NCBI GenBank assembly: GCA_947500505.1
Contig: CANMSL010000006.1
Span: 124,001 to 188,000 of the forward strand
Origin: an uncultured Aquimarina sp.
Lineage (GTDB): Bacteria; Bacteroidota; Bacteroidia; Flavobacteriales; Flavobacteriaceae
DNA: 64,000 bases
Reading direction: 5' to 3'
Shown: piece after piece, positions 30,442 to 40,071 of the stretch
Layout of the letters: each line of letters begins with the position of its first letter
How positions within the stretch are numbered: position 1 is the first letter of the stretch
Translations under genes and position numbers: made by a program
Notes under the pieces: model-generated
The model's database searches: none
What the model saw: only the letters and a program-made list of their open reading frames with translations
Told to the model about the DNA's origin: nothing

Positions 30442-33400
30442 TTAAAAAGTAACGTTAACTCCTAATGTAATTGTTCTTGCAACTGGATATGCTCCATAAT
30501 TTACATTTTGCACTAGTGCCGTATCTCCGGAACGATTTATCTCAGGATTACCACCATCGTATTCAGAAAATAGAAACGCATTTTGAATACTAGTATAGAT
30601 TCTTGCATTTTTAAATACATTACCAATTTTATCACCTCTTAATGTATATCCTAAGGTAATATTCCGCACCCATAAATAATCTGCATCGTCAACAGATAAG
30701 GAGTTTGGCAAACGAAATCTTGCCCTGCTATTATTACTTGCTGTACCAGGAATGGTTGCTGTTGTTGGATCTTGTCCAGGTCTCCAACGCTCCAATTGTC
30801 TTCGATCAACATTAAAAACACCATCTTGGTTACCATTAAATTGATTGGTTCCATTAAAAATTTGTTGACCAACAGAACCGACGAAAACTAAGCTTAAATC
30901 AATATTTTTATAACTGAAATTATGGGTCATACCGTAATTAAAATCGGCATTAGGATTACCAATGATAACGAAATCTTCTTCATCACCCAGTACTCCGTCA
31001 CCGTTTCCATCCTCATATTTTAGTGACCCTTCTAATGCTCCAGGATATTTAGGAACGTTCGGGTCGTCTATTTCCTCTTGAGTAAATAAACCGGTAACAT
31101 TAAAACCTCTGTACAATCCAACCTCTTCTCCTACTTTAGTTTCTGTAAATGCTCTGGCAATAACACCAGGTCTTATAAATCCTGCTTCTGCCGCCAGTTC
31201 AAGAACTTCACTTCTATTTCTAGTAAAATTTAAATTAGCATCCCATCGAAAATCTTTTCCGTTAAAGATATTTCTAAGGCTTAATTCAATTTCTACACCT
31301 TTATTATTAATACTTCCTAAATTGGATAATATACTGCCAAATCCGGAAGTTGATGGTAAGGGAAGTCCTGCTAAAAAGCCTTCGGTTTCTATATCGTAAT
31401 AATCTGCAGTTAGATAGATCCTGTCATTAAAAAACCCTAGATCTATACCAAAATTGGTTTCTATTGATTCTTCCCACGTTAGTAAGGTGTTAGGTAATGT
31501 ATTTACAGCACTCCCTGGAGCAAAAGCATCACCAAAAACATAATCTGGTCTTGGATCTCTAGGGTTTGCTGGATTTATCCTACCTTGAGCCGCGAAATCT
31601 CCAATATTTGCATTGCTTCCGCTAATACCATAACCGGCTTCTAATTTCAATTCGGAAAACACATCTTTGATACCCTCAAAGAATGGTTCATTAGAAACCC
31701 TCCAAGCTCCAGCAATGGCTGGAAAATTACCATAACGAACATCTGCTCCGAATCTGGAGGATCCATCTCTACGTATACTTGCGTCTAAATAATACCGATC
31801 TTTAAAAGAATAATTTAATCTACCTATTAAAGAAACTAATTTATTCTCTGACGCTCCTCCTCCACCCGTGAAGTTGTTTACGTTATCCGGATTCGTATTA
31901 CCAGAAGAAGGTATCTGAATCGAATCATCCGTAATATCGTTCGCATTTATAGAGGTGTTATCAGCTCTACGATCTTCTAAAGAAAACCCGGCAAATAGGG
32001 TTATACTATGATCTTCTGCAATCGTTGTGGCATAAGAGAGCGTGTTATCCCATATCCAATTAAAGTTTGTAAATTCACCTATGCTTGCACTTGCTTCTGT
32101 GGTTCCGGATAAATTAGGTGTTAACGCTCGACCTCCTGGAAAATCAGCAGGCGTAAATATTCTATTTCTTCTATCCGTATATATAATCGACCCGGTTGTT
32201 CTCACTTTTAATCCTTTGAGAACCTCTAGCTCCAGATAAGATGATCCCAATAATTGATTCGTTCTTCTCTCATCCACTCTCCCTTCTAATAGATATACAG
32301 GATTCACATTATAAAATTGAATAATGTCTCCTCGCGCTACATTGGTTAAAGTACCATCTTCATTAAATAACGGGGCAGAAGGATCAGTCCATCTTGATAA
32401 AGGAACTGCTGAAAATATATCAAAATTTCCGCTACCTCCATCAGTTCTACCACCTGTAGCTATTGTCTGGGTCGGAGCTAAATTTACGCCAAATTTGAGT
32501 CTTTCCGTTACATCAATATCTATGTTAGCTCGTAAACTGTATCTCTTAAAATTCGTATTTAATAATAAACCATCTTGATTTGTATAATTGGTAGAAATAT
32601 TATATCTCACGTTATCTGATCCACCGTTTATACCAACATTATACTGTGTTAAAGGTGCATTTCTGGTAATTTCATCAAACCAGTTTGTACCTTCTCCCTG
32701 AGGTCCTAAATCGATTAATCTATCTCTTTCAGCTCTTTCTCTTGGCCCTAAAGCACCAATCCCAAAAAGACGATCTTCATACCATTCAATTCTAAATTGT
32801 CGTAATTCTTCGGCATTCAATACATCCGGTTTTTCAAAATCCGGTACAGATTGAAACCCGGTCGACGTACCAAAAGTGATGGTTGGCTTTCCTCTTTTTC
32901 CTTTTTTGGTAGTAATAACTACAACTCCGTTAGAAGCCCTTGAACCATAGATCGCTTTGGAAGAAGCATCTTTTAGTATACTAATGGATTCAATTGAAGA
33001 AGGATCAATGGAGCTTAAAATAAAATTATCTCTTTGATTATTTACATTACCTAATGGAATTCCATCAATAACATATAGTGGCGCATTATTCGCTCCGGTG
33101 GAAGCAATACCTCTAACCAAAACCGCCGGACCTCCTCCTGGTGCACCATTTTGTCTAAGCTGCACTCCGGAAACCTGTCCCGACAGGGCTTGTTCGAAAG
33201 TAGTGATTGGTAAATCTCCAATACTTTCACCTTGTATCGTGGAAACTGAACCGGTTAAATCCGCTTTTCGTCGATTTCCATAACCAATAACTACAATCTG
33301 TTCTAGTGAAGTGGTTTCTTGTTCCAGAATAACATTAATAGTAGTTCTAGATCTAACCGGTACTTCTTTTGTTTTAAATCCAATGTAAGAAAATATTAAA

Positions 33401-33642
33401 ACACTGGTCTGTGAAGCCTGAATGGTGTAATTTCCATCAAAATCGGTTAAAGCACCTGTTGAAGTGCCTTTGACCAAAACATTTACGCCGGGCACTGGTA
33501 ATCCATCACCCGAAGTGACGGTTCCGCTTATTGTTGTTTGAATATCAAAAACTGCTTCCTCATTTGCAAAGGATATCAGCGAACAGCTAATAAAAAGCAA
33601 TAGAAAACTTTTTTGAAGTAGATTAAGTTTGTTTTTTTTCAT
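30442..33642 (-). CDS. susC: SusC/RagA TonB-linked outer-membrane transporter
   Basis: Carboxypeptidase-like domain VTSGDGLPVPGVNVLVKGTSTGALTDFDGNYTI; plug with IESISILKDASSKAIYGSRASNGVVVITTKKGK. Confidence 0.97.
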   Translation of the reverse strand: MKKNKLNLLQKSFLLLFISCSLISFANEEAVFDIQTTISGTVTSGDGLPVPGVNVLVKGTSTGALTDFDGNYTIQASQTSVLIFSYIGFKTKEVPVRSRTTINVILEQETTSLEQIVVIGYGNRRKADLTGSVSTIQGESIGDLPITTFEQALSGQVSGVQLRQNGAPGGGPAVLVRGIASTGANNAPLYVIDGIPLGNVNNQRDNFILSSIDPSSIESISILKDASSKAIYGSRASNGVVVITTKKGKRGKPTITFGTSTGFQSVPDFEKPDVLNAEELRQFRIEWYEDRLFGIGALGPRERAERDRLIDLGPQGEGTNWFDEITRNAPLTQYNVGINGGSDNVRYNISTNYTNQDGLLLNTNFKRYSLRANIDIDVTERLKFGVNLAPTQTIATGGRTDGGSGNFDIFSAVPLSRWTDPSAPLFNEDGTLTNVARGDIIQFYNVNPVYLLEGRVDERRTNQLLGSSYLELEVLKGLKVRTTGSIIYTDRRNRIFTPADFPGGRALTPNLSGTTEASASIGEFTNFNWIWDNTLSYATTIAEDHSITLFAGFSLEDRRADNTSINANDITDDSIQIPSSGNTNPDNVNNFTGGGGASENKLVSLIGRLNYSFKDRYYLDASIRRDGSSRFGADVRYGNFPAIAGAWRVSNEPFFEGIKDVFSELKLEAGYGISGSNANIGDFAAQGRINPANPRDPRPDYVFGDAFAPGSAVNTLPNTLLTWEESIETNFGIDLGFFNDRIYLTADYYDIETEGFLAGLPLPSTSGFGSILSNLGSINNKGVEIELSLRNIFNGKDFRWDANLNFTRNRSEVLELAAEAGFIRPGVIARAFTETKVGEEVGLYRGFNVTGLFTQEEIDDPNVPKYPGALEGSLKYEDGNGDGVLGDEEDFVIIGNPNADFNYGMTHNFSYKNIDLSLVFVGSVGQQIFNGTNQFNGNQDGVFNVDRRQLERWRPGQDPTTATIPGTASNNSRARFRLPNSLSVDDADYLWVRNITLGYTLRGDKIGNVFKNARIYTSIQNAFLFSEYDGGNPEINRSGDTALVQNVNYGAYPVARTITLGVNVTF

Positions 33643-33775
33643 ATTAATCTCAGATTCTGGAATTAAGTTTTATTATAATTCCTGGTTAGAAAATATCTAT
33701 ATTGTAATGTATACCTTAAAAAATTATCAAAAAGACATTTATTTAAGACAATATTAACTTTAGTACAAAATATTT

Positions 33776-33794
33776 CCATCCTGTACTATGCTGC
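33776..33794 (+). promoter_or_regulatory. Candidate operator CCATCCTGTACTATGCTGC upstream of susC
   Basis: Shared with 22077-22095 (rc) and 43720-43741 (rc). Confidence 0.45.
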
Positions 33795-34401
33795 TTACAT
33801 TAAAACTATGTTAAGAACTAATATTGATATTACATTTTAACTTTTAATGAAGAATTAATTATAGTTCAGCATCAATAAATGGACAAAGAAGTATAAGGCA
33901 AATTTAAAATAAAGCATATCGCGTGAATGATTTATGGTCAATTATAAAATTGAAAAAGAAGAGTAAGGATACAAATAATTGGATGATCAAAAAATTTATG
34001 AAACAAAAAAGGGGTTTCCAACCATTTTTTATACCAAGACCTACTTATAACCAAAAAACTTATTCAAAAGTATTGAAGTATTCATTTGTTTCATTTGTGT
34101 AAAATTTAATTAATAGAAAGATATCTATCCTAATTATAGATCATAGTCAACAATTCATCCACAGTATTCGTAAAAATAAATTACCTTTACTTTTAAGTGA
34201 TTAGCCTTATAAGAAAGTAATTACCTCGTGGAATAAGATATAAAAATCAGGGACTGCAAAAATCTCAGTTAACTAGCCTAAGAATGGAGGAATTGATATT
34301 TTCTAAAATTAAATAGCTCCCAGCATCATCTTGTAGCCTTCCTTAAAACTATTCCATTTTGTTTCATAATTGTAATTCTTTATACTAATAGATAAGTAAT
34401 G

Positions 34402-35094
34402 TTATCGTATTTTAAATGGAGTAATTTTCTTATAAGACCCATATCTTTCATTATACACCTTCTGTAATTCTGAAAGCTTCATATTCCAAATAACCTGATC
34501 ATTTTCTCTTTTTTCGTTAACATGCTTTATTTTAAAAACATCACAAATCACGATTTTTTTATCATTGAGGCAAGCTTGATATCCAAGCTCCCAATCAAAA
34601 CCCCAGCCACTCCATGAGTCTGGAAAACCTCCATAATCTTCAATGAATTTAATATCCATTACACAACATAAAATATCACTATGGTGTACCAATCTATTCT
34701 CTCTTTTGCCTTTGTTGATCATCCAAGGATAATATCTTTTATCAGAGTTTTTGGTCAAAGAAACCCCAGCCTGAACAATATCTGGATATTCTTTTACTAA
34801 TTCATCAAAATAGGTAATATCTAATTTATTTTGAAAATGTATATCATTGGTGATTATTAATACGTATCTACACTTGTGTTGTTTAGCTAGTGAAACACAA
34901 TCTTTTAAACCTCCTCCTATTCCCGTATTCTTTGTATTTTGATGAGTAATATATTTACTTTTATTATGAGGGCTGGCATTGTCTAGTATATGGATTAGAA
35001 AATTAGGATTCCATTCGGAAAGTTTTTCATATAAAAGATCTGTTTGTTTACCGCCACAATAATCTAAGATGACACTAAAAATTCTGTTATTCAT
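34402..35094 (-). CDS. GT2-like (GT-A) glycosyltransferase
   Basis: FSVILDYCGGKQTDLLYEKL...LDNASPHN, NTGIGGGLKDCVSLAKQH, VLIITNDIHF (DxD-like); overlaps the upstream CDS by 8 nt. Confidence 0.75.
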   Translation of the reverse strand: MNNRIFSVILDYCGGKQTDLLYEKLSEWNPNFLIHILDNASPHNKSKYITHQNTKNTGIGGGLKDCVSLAKQHKCRYVLIITNDIHFQNKLDITYFDELVKEYPDIVQAGVSLTKNSDKRYYPWMINKGKRENRLVHHSDILCCVMDIKFIEDYGGFPDSWSGWGFDWELGYQACLNDKKIVICDVFKIKHVNEKRENDQVIWNMKLSELQKVYNERYGSYKKITPFKIR

Positions 35095-35971
35095 ATGCTA
35101 CTTTTTGTATCTCTTTTAGTCCGTTTAAGAATAAATAATAAACCTGAGATTCATTATCAACAGCAAATATTGTGGTTATTATAGCTAATAGATATTTGTA
35201 ATCTTCATCGTCTATTGGCACACTTCCTTTTGCGGATAATCGTTGTATTACTTCCTTTATAGTTGTTACCCAAATTCTCTGCCATTCATATTCAAACCTG
35301 ATTTCCTTATCCCGTTTATTAAAAAGACTATCGATATAATCTACAATGGGTTCTTTATTATCTTCAAAATTCTCTTCATTGTTGATTCTCATTTTATCCA
35401 ACAAGGAGCCCTCATATTGGTTGTAGCTATTTTCCAACAATTCCTCAAATAATTTAATTGATCTGTCAATATCAATGCTAAGGATCCTACAAAACCACAC
35501 AAACATTTCCAGGATAATTTCAGTAAGATTATCCAAAGTTTCTTCCTGGTAAGATTCAAATAAGGATATTAATACTTTAGATATCCCGCTATAGTAAAAA
35601 TCAAACACTTCTGATTCGTGTGGTTTTATAATCAAATCAAATATTCCATAGTGAATTGAATTATTTGAAAAATCCATATACATTCTCACAGGTTCTTTTG
35701 AAGATATTGCAGTGGGCGAGGGCTTTTTTTTAATAAATTCTTTAAAATATGAATCCATCTTTTTTGCTAATGCCAACCCTTTTTGTCCATCGACCAATAA
35801 AGTTAACTTGATATGATCTCCTCTTGACTGTCCTAGCGAGATATAATAGCAGTGAATTTGAGTGGTATTTTTCTCCAAAAAAGGTTGTATAGCTTGAAAT
35901 AAAAATCTAAACCAATAATTCTTTTGATAAAAGAAAGAAACATTCAAATATTTAGGATTGGAGTACTGCAT
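35087..35971 (-). CDS. Stand-alone protein resembling the thiopeptide-type bacteriocin / lantibiotic dehydratase C-terminal (SpaB_C-like) domain
   Basis: YLNVSFFYQKNYWFRFLFQAIQPFLEKN...IHCYYISLGQSRGDHIKLTLLV resembles the R-Y-x-D-x-G-x-H-I-R-L start of that family; adjacent to an RiPP precursor. Confidence 0.5.
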   Translation of the reverse strand: MQYSNPKYLNVSFFYQKNYWFRFLFQAIQPFLEKNTTQIHCYYISLGQSRGDHIKLTLLVDGQKGLALAKKMDSYFKEFIKKKPSPTAISSKEPVRMYMDFSNNSIHYGIFDLIIKPHESEVFDFYYSGISKVLISLFESYQEETLDNLTEIILEMFVWFCRILSIDIDRSIKLFEELLENSYNQYEGSLLDKMRINNEENFEDNKEPIVDYIDSLFNKRDKEIRFEYEWQRIWVTTIKEVIQRLSAKGSVPIDDEDYKYLLAIITTIFAVDNESQVYYLFLNGLKEIQKVAYE

Positions 35972-35977
35972 ATCTTC

Positions 35978-37090
35978 TCAATTTAATTTTACATTTTTTG
36001 AGAAGTTTTTTAATAATCTGGCTTTACCAAAAGATATATTTACTGTTATCTTTTTCGACTCTCTATTTCTTCTCATTTTAATACGGTTATTGATTTGGGA
36101 AAAGAACATAATCATATTATTAGATTCTCCTCGATCCACAACCTGACGGTAGACTTGGACATCATTTCCGGCTGTAAGCTGAAAAAGGTGTTGTTCATTT
36201 TCTAAAGGTTCCAGCACTAAATCGTTTTCTTTATCTCTTATAAATACTGTTTGCTTTTCTCTTCGCCAACTACTTTTATTCCAACAGTCTTTCCATAAGG
36301 AATTTGGGTATTCAAATGTTCGATTCTCAAGGAATAGGTTTTCGATGGCCGTAGAATTCAATAAACGGTTCATCGCAATTATCCCTTCATAGCTTACACC
36401 ATCTTCAAATAAATATAATAGAGAAGATCTTGCAGAATCTATGTGGTTAATAAAAAAACGATCCATGCTTTTTGCATTTTTTTCGCTCTTTAGGCGTTCT
36501 GCATCCTTATGTGTGATAGCTTTTAAAAAATCTAAATCTGTTATATGCACTTCCCCTCTGCCCAATAATTCCAAACGGTTCCGGAGATCAAAATCTTCAA
36601 AACCATAACCCAACATACCTTCGTCATAGCCCTTTATTTTAAAAAAATCGTCTCGCCACACGCAAATCCTGCCATAGCAATCTCTGGGTGCAGTTTCCTT
36701 ATTAACCGCTAAGTATATATTTTGATTTACGCGATATTGATTATTAATATACGAAGCAAAACCTTCTCCCATATAATTATCAGCATCGACATTACAGATG
36801 ATATCACCACTTGCACTACGCGCCACTACATTTTTAGAATGACTCATAAAAAAATGTTTGGGCTCCTTTGTCTTTACGTATATTAAAATGCCTTTGTTTA
36901 TGTATTCCATCATCTCCGCTTTTATCCATTCATCGAGATCATCCTTTGAATTATAATTTAACACCACAAATTCTACATTTTCATAATCCTGATTATCCTT
37001 GATGTTTTTAGGTAATGTCAATTTCAGATGGTGAGCACGATTCATGCAAACGGTACAAAAGGAGATTTTATATTTTGATTTGTTTTTCAT
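35978..37090 (-). CDS. GT2/GT7-C-type glycosyltransferase (start re-assigned to internal Met, MKNKSKYK)
   Basis: ISFCTVCMNRAHHLKLTLPKNI, GDIICNVDADNYMGEGF, IKGYDEGMLGYGFEDFDLRNRLELLG (GT7-C-like). Confidence 0.85.
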   Translation of the reverse strand: MKNKSKYKISFCTVCMNRAHHLKLTLPKNIKDNQDYENVEFVVLNYNSKDDLDEWIKAEMMEYINKGILIYVKTKEPKHFFMSHSKNVVARSASGDIICNVDADNYMGEGFASYINNQYRVNQNIYLAVNKETAPRDCYGRICVWRDDFFKIKGYDEGMLGYGFEDFDLRNRLELLGRGEVHITDLDFLKAITHKDAERLKSEKNAKSMDRFFINHIDSARSSLLYLFEDGVSYEGIIAMNRLLNSTAIENLFLENRTFEYPNSLWKDCWNKSSWRREKQTVFIRDKENDLVLEPLENEQHLFQLTAGNDVQVYRQVVDRGESNNMIMFFSQINNRIKMRRNRESKKITVNISFGKARLLKNFSKNVKLN

Positions 37091-37227
37091 AAATATCACT
37101 ACATAAAATTTAGAATTCAATTGAATATAAGCTATGTAATCAGTAATAAAAACTTGTCTCCGCAATGAAACAGGAATCCTCCTAATTTGGTGCTGCATTT
37201 TGGATCATCCACCAAATTAAGAAATAA

Positions 37228-37761
37228 CTAGATGTTTACTTTTGGTTTTCTTTGGTATTCCAAAATTTTATCTAAGCAACTTTCTATCGAATCTCTTTCG
37301 GTTTTTACACTAAAATGATCAAAATTAGGAGTTTCAAATACATCAGTGATCCCAGTAAAATTTGGGATTTCACCTTTTCTAGCTTTCTTATACAATCCTT
37401 TTGGATCCCGCTTTTCACATTCTTCTATAGGACAAGACACGTGTACAAAAGTTATATTGTCTTTACCTAAAATGTTTTGAACCATCAACCTATGTGATTC
37501 GTAAGGTGTAATGGCTGCTACAATAGGAATCGCATCTACTTGTAGAAGAATTTTGCATATTTCTGAAATACGTCTTACATTTTCTTTACGATCATCTCGG
37601 CTAAAGCCTAAATTGTTGTTGATTCCTTTTCTAATAATATCTCCATCCAGTAAACATACTTTTTGATCATCAATGGAAATCTGTAGCCTGACTTGTTCAG
37701 CTAATGTAGACTTTCCTGCTCCAGAGAGACCAAAGAACCATATGACTTTAAGAGGGTACAT
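37228..37761 (-). CDS. cysC: Adenylylsulfate (APS) kinase
   Basis: WFFGLSGAGKSTLAEQV P-loop; LLDGDIIRKGINNNLGFSRDDRKENVRRISEICKIL; DPKGLYKKARKGEIPNFTGITDVFE. Confidence 0.95.
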   Translation of the reverse strand: MYPLKVIWFFGLSGAGKSTLAEQVRLQISIDDQKVCLLDGDIIRKGINNNLGFSRDDRKENVRRISEICKILLQVDAIPIVAAITPYESHRLMVQNILGKDNITFVHVSCPIEECEKRDPKGLYKKARKGEIPNFTGITDVFETPNFDHFSVKTERDSIESCLDKILEYQRKPKVNI

Positions 37762-38374
37762 TACCTTTTACTGTTTTGTGAAAAGTGTACCCAAACATTT
37801 TAATGTCTTTTTGATACACTTCGTTAATAATTTCTATAGACTCGTTATTATAATAGGTATCATAGTGTTTATGTACGGTAGTATTAACCCTGGGAATTTT
37901 GATCACAGGTCTTCCTTGGTGTTTTAGGAAATTATCCATTTCTTCCTGTAGGTTTTCGAATTTGAGAATGGTATTAACCAATATGTTTTTATTTTCATCA
38001 CAAATCCAGCGACATTGGGGAACAAAATGTAGTTGTTTAATAACCGAATCTTCTGCCTTAAATGCTTCTCTAACAAAAGCATTAAAATCACCTTTGTAGC
38101 GAGCTACATATCGTTCTTGATCGGTTTTATCTCCCTTATTCCTACCGCCTGTATTCAAATACATAAAAGAGGACACTGCCCGATCCCACGGGTTTCTTAC
38201 TACCGCCAAAAGATGATATTTTTCTAAGGAGAGCGGATCATATTCTGATAAATGTGAAAAATCCGGATGACGAATATCGTGCCCTTTTATAGAAACTCCT
38301 ATCTGAGGGGCAACGGTAGCGATGGCTGTACCCGCTGTTTTTGGGATGTGGATAAAAACCAGAGATTTATGCAT
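37748..38374 (-). CDS. Sulfotransferase (PAPS-dependent, Sulfotransfer_2-like)
   Basis: LVFIHIPKTAGTAI (5'-PSB) and LLAVVRNPWDRAVSSFMYL (3'-PB); overlaps the APS kinase gene by 14 nt. Confidence 0.88.
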   Translation of the reverse strand: MHKSLVFIHIPKTAGTAIATVAPQIGVSIKGHDIRHPDFSHLSEYDPLSLEKYHLLAVVRNPWDRAVSSFMYLNTGGRNKGDKTDQERYVARYKGDFNAFVREAFKAEDSVIKQLHFVPQCRWICDENKNILVNTILKFENLQEEMDNFLKHQGRPVIKIPRVNTTVHKHYDTYYNNESIEIINEVYQKDIKMFGYTFHKTVKGNVPS

Positions 38375-38425
38375 ATTAATTGTTATTCTACAAATTGAAA
38401 AGTCTTACCATTCTAACATTACAGT

Positions 38426-40018
38426 TTAAGTTTGTTTTAAAATAATCTTATTCAAAATTCTTTTAAAATTTAGAGTATCAGATGGTTTAGGAGCAGAAAA
38501 CAATTGAACTTCATTTAAAGGCCCCAAGATCACGTATCGGGGTATGAAAAATGAGCCAAGTCGATCCGTTTTGAGGATCTCCAAAAGTTTTGATCCAGAG
38601 ATATCAATAATCTTATAATGTTTAGAATTATTTCCTAGGTCTATATTCCAATTATTTATCTTATTTATCCATTTCCTATCAGAATAATCAATTGAAATGT
38701 AAATCCATTCAACTTTTCCTTTTAGATCTTCATCATTTTTTAAAGTTGTAGATTTTTCCATTTCTTTTATACAGGGCGAACACCAGGTAGCCCAAAAATC
38801 CAAAATTTTGATCTTACCATCAGAGTTTGCCAAAATTTCGTTGAGTGTTATTGTATCCCCTTCAAGCGATATTAGTTTTTCCTTTAGAATATTTTCGGAA
38901 AATTTGAAACCACTTAAATCCAATTCTTCTTCAATTTCTTCCAACATCTCCACATAATATTGATTCATCTCCAGTTTTTTACTATCTAAAATAATTTTTT
39001 TTAGATAATGGGCCTCTTCAATACCTGTGCCCAATCCTTTTTTGTGATAGTCATACAAAAGTCTAGTTAACGCAAAATCTTTTAGTTTACCATTTAAATT
39101 ATCCTCAATATATTTTTGTTCGGATTTAAAGTTATCGAAGGAATATGGAATTGATTCTGTTTTGGCAAAATAATATCTAATAAACAAAGTAAGGCTTCTT
39201 TTAAAATAATCATTTTTTAATAATTCTGGCCTTTTAAAATCTTCAATATGTATGTTGTCAAAATATTCATCAGTGTTAATTATGGATTCATAGTTTTTTA
39301 TATAATTTGATGATAAAGCTTCTGTAAAGTTGGGATTATTTAGATTAGAACTAAAATCAGTAGCAATAGATCGAGGGGCGATTAAATTAAATAAATATTC
39401 GAATTTTAGTTCAGCTTCTATTTTTTTTTCAAAATTTTGAGAAACCTTATGGTTTTTGATGTACTGCTTAAAAAAAAATAATCGCCTTTTGTAAATATTG
39501 TCAGCCAGCTTCTTATAAGTTTCAAGATCACCTTTAAATGTATTGCTACCCCATTCTGTATTTAATGGATCCAATTGATTGTAGAAGTTGTAATGTGCAG
39601 CATTTTCACCTTCAAAACTTATTCTTTTATTAACTATATTCATTTTTAAACTGTCTCCTGGGGTAACGAATATTCTTGTATTATAATTTGTAGAATCACC
39701 GAATGCAAAAATTTCAAATAGTTGAGGTTCACCCATCTCACTTATTCTTATTTGTAAAGTTTTTTTGCTACTATTAGTTTTCTCTGTTGTTTTAGAATCT
39801 TGTCCAAAAAAACTTGAATAATCAATTATATTAAAATATTCGAAGCTTTTTGGATCATCTGTGAATCCCTTAATCAAAACGGAATTCAAAGAATCACTTA
39901 TGCTAAAATTTGATTCTTTAATTTTTGATTTATCATTTTTTCTATTTTCATTGCAGGAGAATAGAAAAACAATAAATAAAATATAAACAAGTTTAATATT
40001 TGAATTTTTAAATTGCAT
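38426..40018 (-). CDS. TlpA-like thioredoxin-fold lipoprotein (start re-assigned to MQFKNSN)
   Basis: Lipobox IVFLFSCNEN; C-terminal DGKIKILDFWATWCSPCIKEMEK (CxxC thioredoxin). Confidence 0.88.
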   Translation of the reverse strand: MQFKNSNIKLVYILFIVFLFSCNENRKNDKSKIKESNFSISDSLNSVLIKGFTDDPKSFEYFNIIDYSSFFGQDSKTTEKTNSSKKTLQIRISEMGEPQLFEIFAFGDSTNYNTRIFVTPGDSLKMNIVNKRISFEGENAAHYNFYNQLDPLNTEWGSNTFKGDLETYKKLADNIYKRRLFFFKQYIKNHKVSQNFEKKIEAELKFEYLFNLIAPRSIATDFSSNLNNPNFTEALSSNYIKNYESIINTDEYFDNIHIEDFKRPELLKNDYFKRSLTLFIRYYFAKTESIPYSFDNFKSEQKYIEDNLNGKLKDFALTRLLYDYHKKGLGTGIEEAHYLKKIILDSKKLEMNQYYVEMLEEIEEELDLSGFKFSENILKEKLISLEGDTITLNEILANSDGKIKILDFWATWCSPCIKEMEKSTTLKNDEDLKGKVEWIYISIDYSDRKWINKINNWNIDLGNNSKHYKIIDISGSKLLEILKTDRLGSFFIPRYVILGPLNEVQLFSAPKPSDTLNFKRILNKIILKQT

Positions 40019-40027
40019 AAATTCTAA

Positions 40028-40063
40028 AAAGGTTTTTTGGCATTTAAATACCAAAAAACCTTT
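40028..40063. terminator. 13-bp perfect stem-loop between the precursor gene and the tlpA-like gene
   Basis: aaaggttttttgg-catttaaata-ccaaaaaaccttt. Confidence 0.7.
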
Positions 40064-40071
40064 CAAATTGG

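Noticed and set aside
33998-34102. Short plus-strand ORF MKQKRGFQPFFIPRPTYNQKTYSKVLKYSFVSFV
   Set aside because: Considered as another small peptide gene, but no leader-like pattern, processing site or context on the plus strand.
34318-34389. Minus-strand stretch KNYNYETKWNSFKEGYKMMLGAI* downstream of the GT gene
   Set aside because: Looked like a protein C-terminus but has no upstream open frame; too short to call.
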